Shown here: positions 8,439-17,484 of the stretch, piece by piece
Numbering within the stretch: position 1 is the stretch's first letter
How the letters are laid out: the number at the start of each line of letters is the position of its first letter
Assembly (NCBI GenBank): GCA_947627295.1
Contig: CANQVJ010000004.1
Coordinates: 1 to 64,000 of the forward strand
Source of the DNA: an uncultured Clostridia bacterium
GTDB lineage: Bacteria; Bacillota; Clostridia; TANB77; CAG-508
Length of the DNA stretch: 64,000 nucleotides
Direction: 5' to 3'
The notes under the pieces: model-generated
The model's database searches: none
What the model saw: the letters and a program-made list of their open reading frames with translations, nothing else
Told to the model about the DNA's origin: nothing
Program-made: the position numbers and the translations under genes

Positions 8439-8795
8439 CTAATAGTGCTTTGTGTAAAGCCGTAAAATACCTTCTGAACTTACCGTGATTTTTGATTTAC
8501 TTGTTTTTGTTATTTCCATATCGGTAGTTTCGTTAAATTGTGTTAAGTCTATTTCTATACTATTTTCGTTTGTCTCTATCTTACTGTTTCCCCCAATAAT
8601 AAACTCCTTAAATTCTCTTTGAGAACTACTTTCAATTGTGATTTCTTGGCCACTTTGACTATCGTAATCCTCGTTCATAATATCTTTTATATCTAGGTCA
8701 ATTGCCTCTGCTAAACTTTTGATGTCTTTTGGCACATCAGCGTCTAAATTATAGTCGCTAGGGTAGGGATAACCCCTATTAATTGTTTTTCCCAT
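8439..8795 (-). CDS. N-terminal part of the tail fiber, split by a frameshift
   Basis: The 118-residue ORF starts MGKTINRGYPYPSDYN, typical of fiber N-termini that dock on the baseplate, and has a good AAAGGAG site. Its last residues (GILRLYTKHY) appear to be out-of-frame translation. Dropping one T from the TTTT at 8464-8467 gives GIYGFTQSTISLG, which runs into the 847-residue fiber ORF. I therefore read it as the front of the same gene. Confidence 0.65.
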   Translation of the reverse strand: MGKTINRGYPYPSDYNLDADVPKDIKSLAEAIDLDIKDIMNEDYDSQSGQEITIESSSQREFKEFIIGGNSKIETNENSIEIDLTQFNETTDMEITKTSKSKITVSSEGILRLYTKHY

Positions 8796-8796
8796 T

Positions 8797-8967
8797 TCAA
8801 TTCTCCTTTCCTATTAAATCATTGTATTTTAATTCTTTTGCTTGAGCATATGTGTACTTTTTAAGTAACGCATAATTTAATTTATCTAAAATTTTAATTT
8901 TGAGCTTAAAATAAGAACCAGTGCGTATTACGTTTGGTTCTACTAAAATTTCTTGGATTTTGTTCAT
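8797..8967 (-). CDS. Small phage tail-region protein, 56 residues
   Basis: The ORF starts at an ATG that overlaps the stop of the Tal-like gene (TAAATG), with GGAGA upstream, and ends 1 bp before the fiber N-terminal ORF. It contains NKIQEILVEPNVIRTGSYFK. This resembles short beta-sandwich phage proteins found beside baseplate genes, but I cannot name a family. Tight spacing on both sides supports it being real. Confidence 0.6.
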   Translation of the reverse strand: MNKIQEILVEPNVIRTGSYFKLKIKILDKLNYALLKKYTYAQAKELKYNDLIGKEN

Positions 8968-10677
8968 TTAATTGTTCTCCTTCATAAGTTTGTCTAGGAA
9001 GCCAACTCTGATGCTTCCACAGGTATATGAAATCGCTCTTGATTTTGTGATTTTAACGGCTGATATATAGGTATCTACTACAGATCCGTCTTTTGTTTTT
9101 ATTGATATAGGCGTTCCAACTGGAATTAAGTCTCCTATCATATCAAAAGAAATATTATGGTTGTATCTGTTTCCCTGTATAGTATCTAGTGCTTTTTGTC
9201 TAGCTTCTTTGTAGTCGTCCACATATATTGTTTCACTTCTTCCTCTTGCTCTATTAGCATCTCCTTCGTTGGTTGTTGTAGTTCTATCTGTTTTTAAATA
9301 CAAATTGTATTCATCGGTTTTAGTTAAAACCTTGACACTTGCTACAATATTTGTTTCAAAAACCTCATTATAATTAAAAATAGGATGAGCTTTGACATCT
9401 AACAATATCCTATCTAGTTCTTTATTTTCAATATCTATAAGTAAATGAGTGCCTTGAAAATGTCCTCCCCAATGTTCAATATAAAATTTATATCTAATAC
9501 CATACATTTGAGTACAGTTGTTCATAAATGTTTTTAAATTAAATAAGTTACTATTATCGTCTACAACACTTGTTTTTAATTTTGTAGCTGTCAGCGCCAA
9601 AGGAAGCATAGATATACTAAACGGAATATTAGCATTTACCATTTCTTCTGCTAAAAAACTCTCTAATCCTTCACTTTCAATATCGTATTTATATTGCCTT
9701 TCTAAATACCATTTTTGATTTATGTCTGTTTTCGTTTTGTTTGTAAACAAAATAACATTTGTTCCTTCTTTTGGACTATTGTCATTGACATCTAGTACAT
9801 AATTTTCGTTTTGTTTTGAGAAAATTTTGTACGCATCACTATCTTCACATTTTCTTAATCCCCACCTTTGATTTTTGTTGGTAGGTTCCGTATGCCATAA
9901 ATGAATATTTGTTCTATCTACTGCAGAATCTCCACTAAAAGCTACTTTTTTATTATCAGGAGAAGACAGAGGTTCTATAATAAACCAACTATTAAAAAGG
10001 TCTTCGTCAAATATTTTCGTAATACGAAATCTTTGATTGTCTACATTGTGCTCGGTCCATATTATTATATTTGTTCCGTCTGAATTTTCATTTAAACAAA
10101 CATCAAGTACTTTACTTGTATCAAGTGCACTTTTTATAAGGTAAACTCCGTTATCAAAAGAAGATTCTTCAACAGTTGAATTTTTTCTTAATGGTACATT
10201 TGTATCAAAAAGATTGATTATGTATTTTAAAGTGTACCTATAGATACCATTGTCAAATTCTATATTATCAATAATGCCCCAATATACTGCTCTTCCGTTC
10301 TTTTTAATTAATACTAAATCATCAGCCTTAGCATTTGTATTTTTTAAAACATTTGCTGATGAGGTTACATTTGTTTCATCGTCAATATTGATTTCGTAGT
10401 CATCCATAATTTCAACGACATCTTTAATTGATAGGTTTACACCGTCTAGAATCCACATAAATGCCTTATCTATTTCTATTTTCTCAGGCTGTCTTAAAAA
10501 TACCAATATTTCTTTTTGAGTTTTTTCTATTGTTCCAAATTCATTTGTATAAGTAATGTCAGTAAAAGTCATCCCTCCAACATCTGGAGCGCGTATTGTA
10601 GCTTCATAATATCCTGAACTTTTGTTGTAGGTAGCTTCATAAGTACTGCCATTATATTTTATTGATACACTTTTCAT
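8968..10677 (-). CDS. Tal-like tail protein with an inserted ricin-type lectin domain
   Basis: The 569-residue protein lies between the Dit gene and the fiber, the place of the tail-associated (Tal/gp44-like) baseplate hub. Residues 172-328 form an inserted ricin B (beta-trefoil) lectin domain. Its three Q-x-W/F motifs are at about 215 (NQRFRI), 270 (NQRWGL) and 321 (NQKWYL), each preceded by D-V/G-T-N-I strands. The flanking parts (1-165 and 335-569) are the hub. A sugar-binding insert in the hub would add a second receptor contact to the DGR fiber. It starts 11 bp after the Dit stop, with GGAGG upstream. Confidence 0.78.
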   Translation of the reverse strand: MKSVSIKYNGSTYEATYNKSSGYYEATIRAPDVGGMTFTDITYTNEFGTIEKTQKEILVFLRQPEKIEIDKAFMWILDGVNLSIKDVVEIMDDYEINIDDETNVTSSANVLKNTNAKADDLVLIKKNGRAVYWGIIDNIEFDNGIYRYTLKYIINLFDTNVPLRKNSTVEESSFDNGVYLIKSALDTSKVLDVCLNENSDGTNIIIWTEHNVDNQRFRITKIFDEDLFNSWFIIEPLSSPDNKKVAFSGDSAVDRTNIHLWHTEPTNKNQRWGLRKCEDSDAYKIFSKQNENYVLDVNDNSPKEGTNVILFTNKTKTDINQKWYLERQYKYDIESEGLESFLAEEMVNANIPFSISMLPLALTATKLKTSVVDDNSNLFNLKTFMNNCTQMYGIRYKFYIEHWGGHFQGTHLLIDIENKELDRILLDVKAHPIFNYNEVFETNIVASVKVLTKTDEYNLYLKTDRTTTTNEGDANRARGRSETIYVDDYKEARQKALDTIQGNRYNHNISFDMIGDLIPVGTPISIKTKDGSVVDTYISAVKITKSRAISYTCGSIRVGFLDKLMKENN

Positions 10678-10688
10678 TTAAAGCCTCC

Positions 10689-11477
10689 TTATACTGTTTC
10701 AAAATATTTAAAAATTGTTAAACTTCCACTTGTTGCATTTGTTGAAATTCTTGATTTTCTGTTTTTAGGTAACCTTATAACAAAGTCTTTGTTTTCAAAA
10801 TCTTCTGTAGAAATAACATCAAAATTATATAGATTTTCTGAAGTTCCGTCTGATTTTATTTTTTCAAAACAAAACTCATTTTCTTTTGTGTTGTATAAAA
10901 ACATTTCTCCGCTTTCAACTTCTGTTGTGAACAATAAATCTTGTTGCAAGTCATTATCCACATAAAAATCTATTGAAGGATCAGTTATTGGTCCATACAT
11001 TTGTAATAAAATTGGAGCATCGGCGTGTCCGTCGTTTGTAAATTCTATATCTTTCCCGTTTAACATATAATCAAATTGCTGATACCAAGGTGTCAATAAA
11101 TCAAAACTGATTGGTTCACTGATAGCACCTGTTGTTTGCTTTTCTGTTTTATCTAAAGTACTAATGTTAATGTCTCTATAAAATGGTCTAGCACCATCTT
11201 CATAAGGCACTACATAATATAATTTTAATTTACTTGAACTTTCTATAAAATTAACTAAATCTCTAAAATTAGAATATTTTAAAGTGTTTATTGTTCCATT
11301 AAAAACGCCTTGTTGTATATCGCTTTTTGTTGGAATAAATGTATTTTGAACTTTTCCATATTCATTTTCTCTTAATATTCCAAGTCCTGAAGGTTCTGTC
11401 AGTAAACAGTATTTTTCTATATCCATTAGAGAATATTCTAAATTATCTTCATTAACAAGTCCAAATTGTCTTACCAT
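10689..11477 (-). CDS. Distal tail protein (Dit)
   Basis: The 262-residue protein has the length and place of a siphovirus Dit, directly after the tape measure gene, whose stop it overlaps by 7 bp. N-terminal RQFGLVNEDNLEYSL and central FRDLVNFIESS with ISFDLLTPWYQ match the pattern of the Sipho_tail/Dit family. Those hexamers form the ring joining the tail tube to the baseplate. Confidence in the family is fair; residues cannot be checked further without a search. Confidence 0.75.
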   Translation of the reverse strand: MVRQFGLVNEDNLEYSLMDIEKYCLLTEPSGLGILRENEYGKVQNTFIPTKSDIQQGVFNGTINTLKYSNFRDLVNFIESSSKLKLYYVVPYEDGARPFYRDINISTLDKTEKQTTGAISEPISFDLLTPWYQQFDYMLNGKDIEFTNDGHADAPILLQMYGPITDPSIDFYVDNDLQQDLLFTTEVESGEMFLYNTKENEFCFEKIKSDGTSENLYNFDVISTEDFENKDFVIRLPKNRKSRISTNATSGSLTIFKYFETV

Positions 11478-14400
11478 GTCTTTACTCCTTTCACAGGTAT
11501 TTTGCTTCCATATTTTTTGTCAATGTAATTAAATGCTCTATCTAGTTCAGAGTCGGTCATTTTTTGAACGTTGAAGGTTACATTTGGGGTTGTTAAAATT
11601 GTATTTGTTCTATCAAAAATTTTGTTTTTTAAACTTCCTTGTAAATTGTCAAAGTTTTGAATTGAAGGGAAGTTCAAGCTATTTGCAAATTCACTATTAA
11701 TTTTGCTTCCATATTCGCCTACTTTTTTTATTGTTTTGGGAGCTTGTTTATTAAGACCTTTATCAGCTCCCAAAAAATAATCTATCAAAGCTCTTTTAGC
11801 AAGCACAGAAGGGCTACCGTCTCCCATTCCGCTTCTAAAACTTTGATTTCCTTGTTGTCCTGCATTAAACAATTTTTTCAAAAAACTGCCTATTTTCGCA
11901 AGAATACCACCATTTGCACCGTCAAAATAATCGTCTGTTGCACTTTTTCCTTTTGAATAATTTATATAGTCAGAAAACTTACTATTACTATCAGATGCCT
12001 TTGTTGAAAATTTAGTAGATAAATTACTTTGATCTACTGCTTGCTCTGCTCCTGATACTGCTGAGCTGGTACTTGTTGATATTCCTTGAATATTTCCACC
12101 ATAGCTTCCACTTGCATCACTTGCTAAACTTCCTGACTCTGATGCTAAGGTTTTGTTTCCTGCGACAGTATTAACTGCTTTTTGTACTTCATTAGCAGTT
12201 TCAGGTGGAATTTTACTTAAAGCCTCTTGATATTTATCGTACGAAGTATTGGCTAAATAGCTCCATTTATCAACTTGTTCAGGTGTTAAATCACTTATAG
12301 TAGTAGTTGTTGTTGTTAAGTATCCTGATAAATTTGAAATAGACTCTGCTTGTTTTTGTTTGTCATATTCTAATTTACTTTGTATCATACTCATTTGAGA
12401 GTCTAGGTTTGTTTTTAAATTTGTTGTGTCTGTTGTATAACCTTGTTCATTTCTATTAATTAACTCTTGTAAACTATCCGCTGTATTAGTTTGCATTAAC
12501 TGATAATCATATTCATATTTTTGTATATCTTGACTATATGTATTTAATAAATCGCTCTGTTCTTTCATAGCTTGACCTAGTTGTGCTACTTTTTGTTTTG
12601 CTCCTTGTGCTTCCCAAGCCTTCCAAAAATCATTTCCATTGTATGTAGATTTTTTTAATTCATCATTATATTGTTGTTGCAATTCATTTAGTTTCTTTTG
12701 ACCTTCTTTTCTACCTTCAAGAGCCTGTTTATAAGTTTCTTCTTCTGATTGTAAATAAATCTCAGCTTTTTTCTTTTGAATAGTTTTATCTATTTCTCCT
12801 CTAAGTTCCTTGTATTTATCTATTTGGTCACCATTTAATCCTATTTCAATTCCTAAGGCTTTTGACAGTTCACCAGTAATATATTCTGCTCTATTTTTAT
12901 ATCCGTCTTTAACTTTTCCATTTTCATCAGTTATTTTCTTCAGTTCGTTCCATAATTCTTCTGTTTTTCCTATTTCTATTAAATTAGAATCTACTTGCTT
13001 TTGTTGAGTTTCCATTAATCTTTCTCTGTCTTCAATTTGTCCTTGTATTGCTTCTCTTTCTTTTAAAATAGTATTTGCTCCTGACATTACTTTTTGATCA
13101 TACGCATAAACGGCTGCACCTGCTAATGCAAATGCAGTTGTTAGCATCCCTACTGGACTAGTTAATAAATTTAAAGCATTTGCTAAATTGTTTACTGATG
13201 TAACACTTGATGTAGCATTGTTTTTAGCAACCCCTATTGCCTGAGCAAATATTCCTATTCCACTAGTTACTGTTCCTATCCCTTTTCCTAAAGTTCCTAT
13301 TATTTTTATTGCTGGTCCGATAGATGCAACAAACAATATCATATTGTTTACTTGTTTTTTCTCACTATCACTTAATTTGTTGTATTTTAAAATTAAGTCT
13401 CCTGCACCTTTTAACATACTTTTAAATGCTGGAACTACTGTTTTTAATGCTTCAGCACCTACCTCAGAAAGTTGTACTTTTAGTTCTTTCATTGCAATTT
13501 GTGCTTCGTCTGCTTCGTCTATCACTTCATCATATGTACCTTCAAGTGTTCCTTCTGAACTTTTCACTATATCTAAAAATTGTGAATATTCAAATCTTCC
13601 ACCCTTGATTGCATCAGCTAAATCAGGACCTGCTTTTTGTCCAAATACCTCTATAGCTTTTGTAGTAGCACTTGCTATATCTGGACATCTCTTAATTTCT
13701 TCTAATGTTTTCTTAAATTCTTCTGTTGAATCTTTACCTTGTTTACCCCAAGTACCAATTGCTTTTTTCATACCACTAAATGCAATCTCAGTATTAACAC
13801 CAGCTTTTTCCCAACCAGCAAATATTGCTATACACTCCTCTGTCTCTAGTCCTAAAGCTCTCATAGGTGCTCCATATTTTGTTAGCATTTCTGTTAAACT
13901 ATCAATTGAGATTCCACTTGCTTGAGCTACTGAACTTAGTTGATCTAATATAGTTCCGTATTTATTAGCTTCAATTCCTGCATCTCCCATATATCTCGAT
14001 ACTTTTTGAACTGCTGTATTTACATCTACATCGTTTATTTTTGCAAATTTCAAAAACTTTTCAGAGGCTTCTTCTAATGCATTTCCTGTAAAACCAAACC
14101 TCGTATTGATTTCTCCAACTGCACTACCTATATCTTCAAAATCTCCAGCTACACTAGTACTTACCTTTTTATAAATTGATTCTAGCTCTTGAGCTGACTC
14201 TCCAGTTGCTCCAGTTTTTTTGATTACAGTATCAGCACCTTTATCTACTTCATCAAATGCTTTTACAACTGCGGTTGTTGCACCTACTATAGGTAATGTT
14301 AATTTTGTTGTAAGATTTGTTCCTATATCTCCTACTTTTGTTGATATGTTTTTTACTTTATTCCCAAATTCTTCAATACTTCTACCTGCTTGTGTCCAAT

Positions 14401-14746
14401 TTGAAGCCTCTACTTGCATATTTTTTAATTTGTTTTCTGTATTTATGATTTCTCTTTGCAAATTTCTGTATTCTGCAGTATTTAAGTCTCCACCAGAATC
14501 AATATATCTTTGCTGTGCTTCTTTAACATTGTTTAAATACGCCTCTGTTTCTTTTATATTTTCATTTAAAACTTTTTGTTTTTGTGAGACCAATTCTGTG
14601 TTTTTGGGGTCTATCTTCAATAAAGAGTTAATACCTCTTAGCTCTTTATTCAAGCTAGCAGTAGAGGATTTAACTTTTTTTAATGAGTTTTCAAGCGCTG
14701 ATGTATCTCCACCAATTTCTACTATAATTCCTTTTATATTAGCCAT
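11471..14746 (-). CDS. Tail tape measure protein
   Basis: At 1091 residues it is the longest phage gene. Its N-terminus has a long coiled coil (LKKVKSSTASLNKEL onward) followed by the conserved core of TP901-type tape measures (about residues 160-420, with AVGEINTRFGFTG and AFSGMKKAIGTWG). Hydrophobic segments at about 470-545 include LLTSPVGMLTTAFALAGAA. The protein sets tail length and probably aids DNA entry. AAGGAGAGG precedes the ATG. A terminator-like hairpin lies just upstream. Confidence 0.92.
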   Translation of the reverse strand: MANIKGIIVEIGGDTSALENSLKKVKSSTASLNKELRGINSLLKIDPKNTELVSQKQKVLNENIKETEAYLNNVKEAQQRYIDSGGDLNTAEYRNLQREIINTENKLKNMQVEASNWTQAGRSIEEFGNKVKNISTKVGDIGTNLTTKLTLPIVGATTAVVKAFDEVDKGADTVIKKTGATGESAQELESIYKKVSTSVAGDFEDIGSAVGEINTRFGFTGNALEEASEKFLKFAKINDVDVNTAVQKVSRYMGDAGIEANKYGTILDQLSSVAQASGISIDSLTEMLTKYGAPMRALGLETEECIAIFAGWEKAGVNTEIAFSGMKKAIGTWGKQGKDSTEEFKKTLEEIKRCPDIASATTKAIEVFGQKAGPDLADAIKGGRFEYSQFLDIVKSSEGTLEGTYDEVIDEADEAQIAMKELKVQLSEVGAEALKTVVPAFKSMLKGAGDLILKYNKLSDSEKKQVNNMILFVASIGPAIKIIGTLGKGIGTVTSGIGIFAQAIGVAKNNATSSVTSVNNLANALNLLTSPVGMLTTAFALAGAAVYAYDQKVMSGANTILKEREAIQGQIEDRERLMETQQKQVDSNLIEIGKTEELWNELKKITDENGKVKDGYKNRAEYITGELSKALGIEIGLNGDQIDKYKELRGEIDKTIQKKKAEIYLQSEEETYKQALEGRKEGQKKLNELQQQYNDELKKSTYNGNDFWKAWEAQGAKQKVAQLGQAMKEQSDLLNTYSQDIQKYEYDYQLMQTNTADSLQELINRNEQGYTTDTTNLKTNLDSQMSMIQSKLEYDKQKQAESISNLSGYLTTTTTTISDLTPEQVDKWSYLANTSYDKYQEALSKIPPETANEVQKAVNTVAGNKTLASESGSLASDASGSYGGNIQGISTSTSSAVSGAEQAVDQSNLSTKFSTKASDSNSKFSDYINYSKGKSATDDYFDGANGGILAKIGSFLKKLFNAGQQGNQSFRSGMGDGSPSVLAKRALIDYFLGADKGLNKQAPKTIKKVGEYGSKINSEFANSLNFPSIQNFDNLQGSLKNKIFDRTNTILTTPNVTFNVQKMTDSELDRAFNYIDKKYGSKIPVKGVKTW

Positions 14747-14773
14747 TTTTTCATCCTCTCCTTTATAAAAAAC

Positions 14774-14799
14774 GGGGTAGGGGGAAGGGTCCTACCCCA
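14774..14799 (-). terminator. Intrinsic terminator inside the tail operon
   Basis: On the minus strand GGGGTAGG pairs perfectly with CCTACCCC across a 9-nt loop and is followed by G and six Ts. It lies between the chaperone extension and the tape measure gene, which are in the same transcript direction, so it should reduce or regulate read-through. Confidence 0.7.
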
Positions 14800-15034
14800 T
14801 TAAACTATCCCAATCAGATTGGGTTGCTTTTCTTACTTTTCCTTCTTCCTTTTTATCAATAAAAGAATATAGAATTTTTTGAGCATCAATATAAGTGATT
14901 TGTTTCAAATTTTCAATTGTTAAACCTACCCTTAAGCAAGATGCCAAAAACTCTTGCTCTGGATATTCTTGTTTTGGGGTAGGTTTATTTCCAATCGCTT
15001 TTTTAACTCTTTTATATAGCTCATTATCAACAAA
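14792..15034 (-). CDS. Tail assembly chaperone C-terminal extension (gpT-like), by frameshift
   Basis: These 80 codons are open in the +1 frame relative to the 130-residue chaperone ORF and have no start codon or ribosome binding site of their own. The frames meet at TGC TTT TGT TGA (T run at 15032-15035). Lambda G/GT and most long-tailed phages make a short and a frameshifted long chaperone from this position upstream of the tape measure gene. The segment FVDNELYKRVKKAI to TQSDWDSLMG is rich in charged helix and Trp, as in gpT-like parts. Confidence 0.65.
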   Translation of the reverse strand, partial: FVDNELYKRVKKAIGNKPTPKQEYPEQEFLASCLRVGLTIENLKQITYIDAQKILYSFIDKKEEGKVRKATQSDWDSLMG

Positions 15035-15419
15035 AGCAATTAACGGCTAGTTCCGTTACCTCCACAATCCAATCATCATTTGTTGATAATTTTGGGATTG
15101 ATTTTAACCAATCCTCATATTCTAATATTTTGTTATTAGCTGAATAGATTTCTATATAAGCTACTCTAGTAACTGCATCAACAAAATCTCCTATATCTCC
15201 AATCATTAGTGAAGACATAGATTTTATTATATCTTCATCACTAATCTCAGGATTTTTTTCTTTTAACTCTTTAATTATTTGAGCTTGAAGTATTAAAAAA
15301 GAATTTAGAATATTGATGTCATCAAAAATACTTTTTTTAAATAACTCTTTATGTTTCACATATGTAAACGCATTGCACTCAATCGGATATTCTTTTCCAC
15401 ATATAGAAATCTTTTTCAT
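15027..15419 (-). CDS. Tail assembly chaperone (gpG-like)
   Basis: The 130-residue, mostly helical protein lies between the major tail protein and the tape measure gene. It begins MKKISICGKEYPIECNAFTY, a pattern common in Gram-positive phage tail chaperones. It should bind and protect the tape measure during tail polymerisation. The 3' end overlaps an open +1 frame that would provide the long form. GGAGG precedes the ATG. Confidence 0.7.
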   Translation of the reverse strand: MKKISICGKEYPIECNAFTYVKHKELFKKSIFDDINILNSFLILQAQIIKELKEKNPEISDEDIIKSMSSLMIGDIGDFVDAVTRVAYIEIYSANNKILEYEDWLKSIPKLSTNDDWIVEVTELAVNCFC

Positions 15420-15429
15420 AGTCTACCTC

Positions 15430-16014
15430 CTACACATCTCCAGCTTGATCTTTTTCATAAACCTTTTCAAAAAATTTATTATAAATTTCTTGATTTGTTT
15501 CGTTTGGCTCTAAATATGCACCAATTGCCCCGTCTGTTGAGCGTGGTGCGCAAGTTACAGTTATAGTATCTTCTCCAGGTTCAATACTTTCTTCTATTGT
15601 ACTGTGTTCTCTTGAAGGTCTTGTTGCAGTACAATCATGATATACATATCTCCTAGATTTTACATCTCCGTCACTTTCAAACATAAAAGCAAATCTTGAT
15701 TGTTTGTCATTTATATTTTCAAATATTGCACCATTTTTGTCTTTAATCCTTCCAAGAATTTCTGTTAAAAATTGCTCTGGTGTCATAGCAATTACTAAAT
15801 CGCCTTGATAACCTTGATTAACATCTTGTCTAAAATAGATTATTCCGTCAGCATACCATACTGCACTTTCTCCTTGTGGTTCTGGGGACCAACCTCTTGC
15901 TCCAGGCACTTTAAAAGGAGTGTCATAAGTTAGTTTTCCACCTTCTTCTCCTGTTACTTTTGCAATATGCACATTTTTAATATTAAATAATACTTTGTTT
16001 GCTGTTTCTGCCAT
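15430..16014 (-). CDS. Major tail tube protein (phi13-type)
   Basis: The 194-residue protein starts NKVLFNIKNVHIAKV and has a TYDTPFKVPGARGW segment, followed by strands ending near ITVTCAPRSTDG. This is the layout of the phi13-family major tail proteins of Gram-positive siphoviruses, which stack as hexamers to make the tail tube. GGAGG precedes the start. It is 13 bp from the upstream tail-completion gene. Confidence 0.8.
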   Translation of the reverse strand: MAETANKVLFNIKNVHIAKVTGEEGGKLTYDTPFKVPGARGWSPEPQGESAVWYADGIIYFRQDVNQGYQGDLVIAMTPEQFLTEILGRIKDKNGAIFENINDKQSRFAFMFESDGDVKSRRYVYHDCTATRPSREHSTIEESIEPGEDTITVTCAPRSTDGAIGAYLEPNETNQEIYNKFFEKVYEKDQAGDV

Positions 16015-16027
16015 TTTTTATTCCTCC

Positions 16028-16366
16028 TTAATTTAAAATTTGAAAATAATAGCTTGCATTCCAAATTCTTTCTTCTGAAATGTAAGCCACTTCTTTTTCC
16101 CATACAATCCCGTATAAAATTTCTTTTTCAATTCTTTTTTCTAAAACTCTATCTCTAGTATCTGTTGTCAATTCTAATCTTCCGTTATATTTTTCAAAAT
16201 AAATTTCTCCGTCTGCTATAAAATTGTCACTATTATTTTCTGTAGACATTAAATGAGGAGGGGAAACATCTCTATCAAAATCATAATGAGAATAAGGAAT
16301 TTTAATTTTATTTTCTTCATCTAAATAAAACTTATCTGTTCGTTTTTCTAATTCTTCCCATGTCAT
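16028..16366 (-). CDS. Probable tail terminator / tail completion protein
   Basis: The 112-residue protein sits in the slot between the gp10-like protein and the major tail protein, usual for a tail terminator (gpU-like). It begins MTWEELEKRTDKFY and has alternating strands. Sequence identity to a named family is not evident to me, so this is a synteny call. Confidence 0.5.
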   Translation of the reverse strand: MTWEELEKRTDKFYLDEENKIKIPYSHYDFDRDVSPPHLMSTENNSDNFIADGEIYFEKYNGRLELTTDTRDRVLEKRIEKEILYGIVWEKEVAYISEERIWNASYYFQILN

Positions 16367-16368
16367 TT

Positions 16369-16800
16369 TTAATTCCCCCTCTTTATTCTTTTTTCTAGCT
16401 CTTGGGCAAATTTCTCTCTATATTTATCTTCTGTATTTCTTATATGAGGTATTTTTTTAGTTCTTCCGCCACTTCTTGTAGCATGTCCAAATTCAAGTAA
16501 ATGTGTTAATCTGTAATGTTCTTTGTTATAAACAATTTTAGAGTATATATCTTTTGCTTTTTGTCCGTTTTTAATACGCCATGATTTTGCATAAGAACCA
16601 GGAGCAACAGTATCCCCACCTCTTAATTTAACCGTTCGATTTGCCTTAGGAGATTTTGTTTTAACTTCTGTTCTTGCCTCTTTTATACTTTGATTTGAAA
16701 CTTCAACAACATCTTCTTCAATATCTTCCTTGTATTCTGTTAAAGCTTTTATTATTTCCTTTTGCAAGTCATCTATTTTGACTTTGTTACTATTTGACAT
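16369..16800 (-). CDS. HK97 gp10-like head-tail connector protein
   Basis: The 143-residue protein has a helical N-terminus, a basic middle (KSPKANRTVKLRGG) and the motif HLLEFGHATRSGG near residue 110. This matches the conserved E-F-G of HK97 gp10-like/tail-component proteins. It is third after the capsid genes, in normal head-to-tail order, and overlaps the adaptor gene by 11 bp. Confidence 0.7.
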   Translation of the reverse strand: MSNSNKVKIDDLQKEIIKALTEYKEDIEEDVVEVSNQSIKEARTEVKTKSPKANRTVKLRGGDTVAPGSYAKSWRIKNGQKAKDIYSKIVYNKEHYRLTHLLEFGHATRSGGRTKKIPHIRNTEDKYREKFAQELEKRIKRGN

Positions 16801-17131
16801 TATTACTTCTCCTTTGACAAACTAAAATAACTTCATCTTCGTTGTCACTATCTGGCCTTATAATTTCATATTCTTTATTCATATAAATTAATCGTTCTTC
16901 GTCGTTATAATTTAATGTGCTTATTTTAATTCTGATAGAAGGTCTTAATCCTTGTGCATTTCCTTTGTAATATTCATTTTTCCAAACTCTTTCAACCGAA
17001 ATGATAGGAACTTGTCTTTTTATTGTTTCAAATTTTTCTCTACCGTTTTTATCCCTTAAAATGTTTCCATTTTCATCTGTTGTAAATTTTTCAGAAAGTA
17101 AAATACAAGTTACATCGTGCATTTTATACAC
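16790..17131 (-). CDS. Head-tail adaptor / head closure protein
   Basis: The 113-residue, beta-rich protein follows the gp6-like connector and overlaps it by 8 bp. The central part ISVERVWKNEYYKGNAQGLRP and the end EYEIIRPDSDNEDEV resemble head-closure (stopper) proteins that seal the head before tail joining. Assignment rests on size, fold pattern and synteny. Confidence 0.6.
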   Translation of the reverse strand: MYKMHDVTCILLSEKFTTDENGNILRDKNGREKFETIKRQVPIISVERVWKNEYYKGNAQGLRPSIRIKISTLNYNDEERLIYMNKEYEIIRPDSDNEDEVILVCQRRSNNVK

Positions 17132-17468
17132 CTTCCTTTTTTAGGTATTCTTGTGAGCGTTGCATAGACCTTAGATTTGAAATATATCTTTTCATATATT
17201 CATTTCTTTTATTAATATCAGTATCTCCATATTGTCCTTTTACATAAAGCATTACAGTGGTTTTCAATAAATCGTCATTGAGATGACCTATTACATCAAT
17301 GTCCACTCTTGCTAAATCCTCTAAAGCTGAGCCTATAAGTGTACTTAATGTTTTGTCTACTGCAGTTGCATCTTTAACTATACCTAAAGCCTCTTTTGCC
17401 AAATCTAAATAATCAGTTGTTTTTATAACTTCTGTTATTTTTAAATTTTTAATTTGTTCATAGGTCAT
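17124..17468 (-). CDS. Head-tail connector, gp6-like
   Basis: This helical 114-residue protein (MTYEQIKNLKITEVIKTTD) comes first after the capsid region, as gp6-like adaptor proteins of HK97-type phages do. Those form a ring under the portal. TLIGSALEDLARVDIDVIG and MLYVKGQYGDTD are in the positions of conserved helices of the family. Confidence 0.65.
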   Translation of the reverse strand: MTYEQIKNLKITEVIKTTDYLDLAKEALGIVKDATAVDKTLSTLIGSALEDLARVDIDVIGHLNDDLLKTTVMLYVKGQYGDTDINKRNEYMKRYISNLRSMQRSQEYLKKEGV

Positions 17469-17484
17469 CTTTTTTCAACTCCTT

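Noticed and set aside
13344-13925. 193-codon plus-strand ORF, the longest shadow ORF in the phage
   Set aside because: It lies wholly inside the tape measure gene on the other strand, has no ribosome binding site, and shows a hydrophobic, Ser/Phe-rich composition typical of antisense reading.
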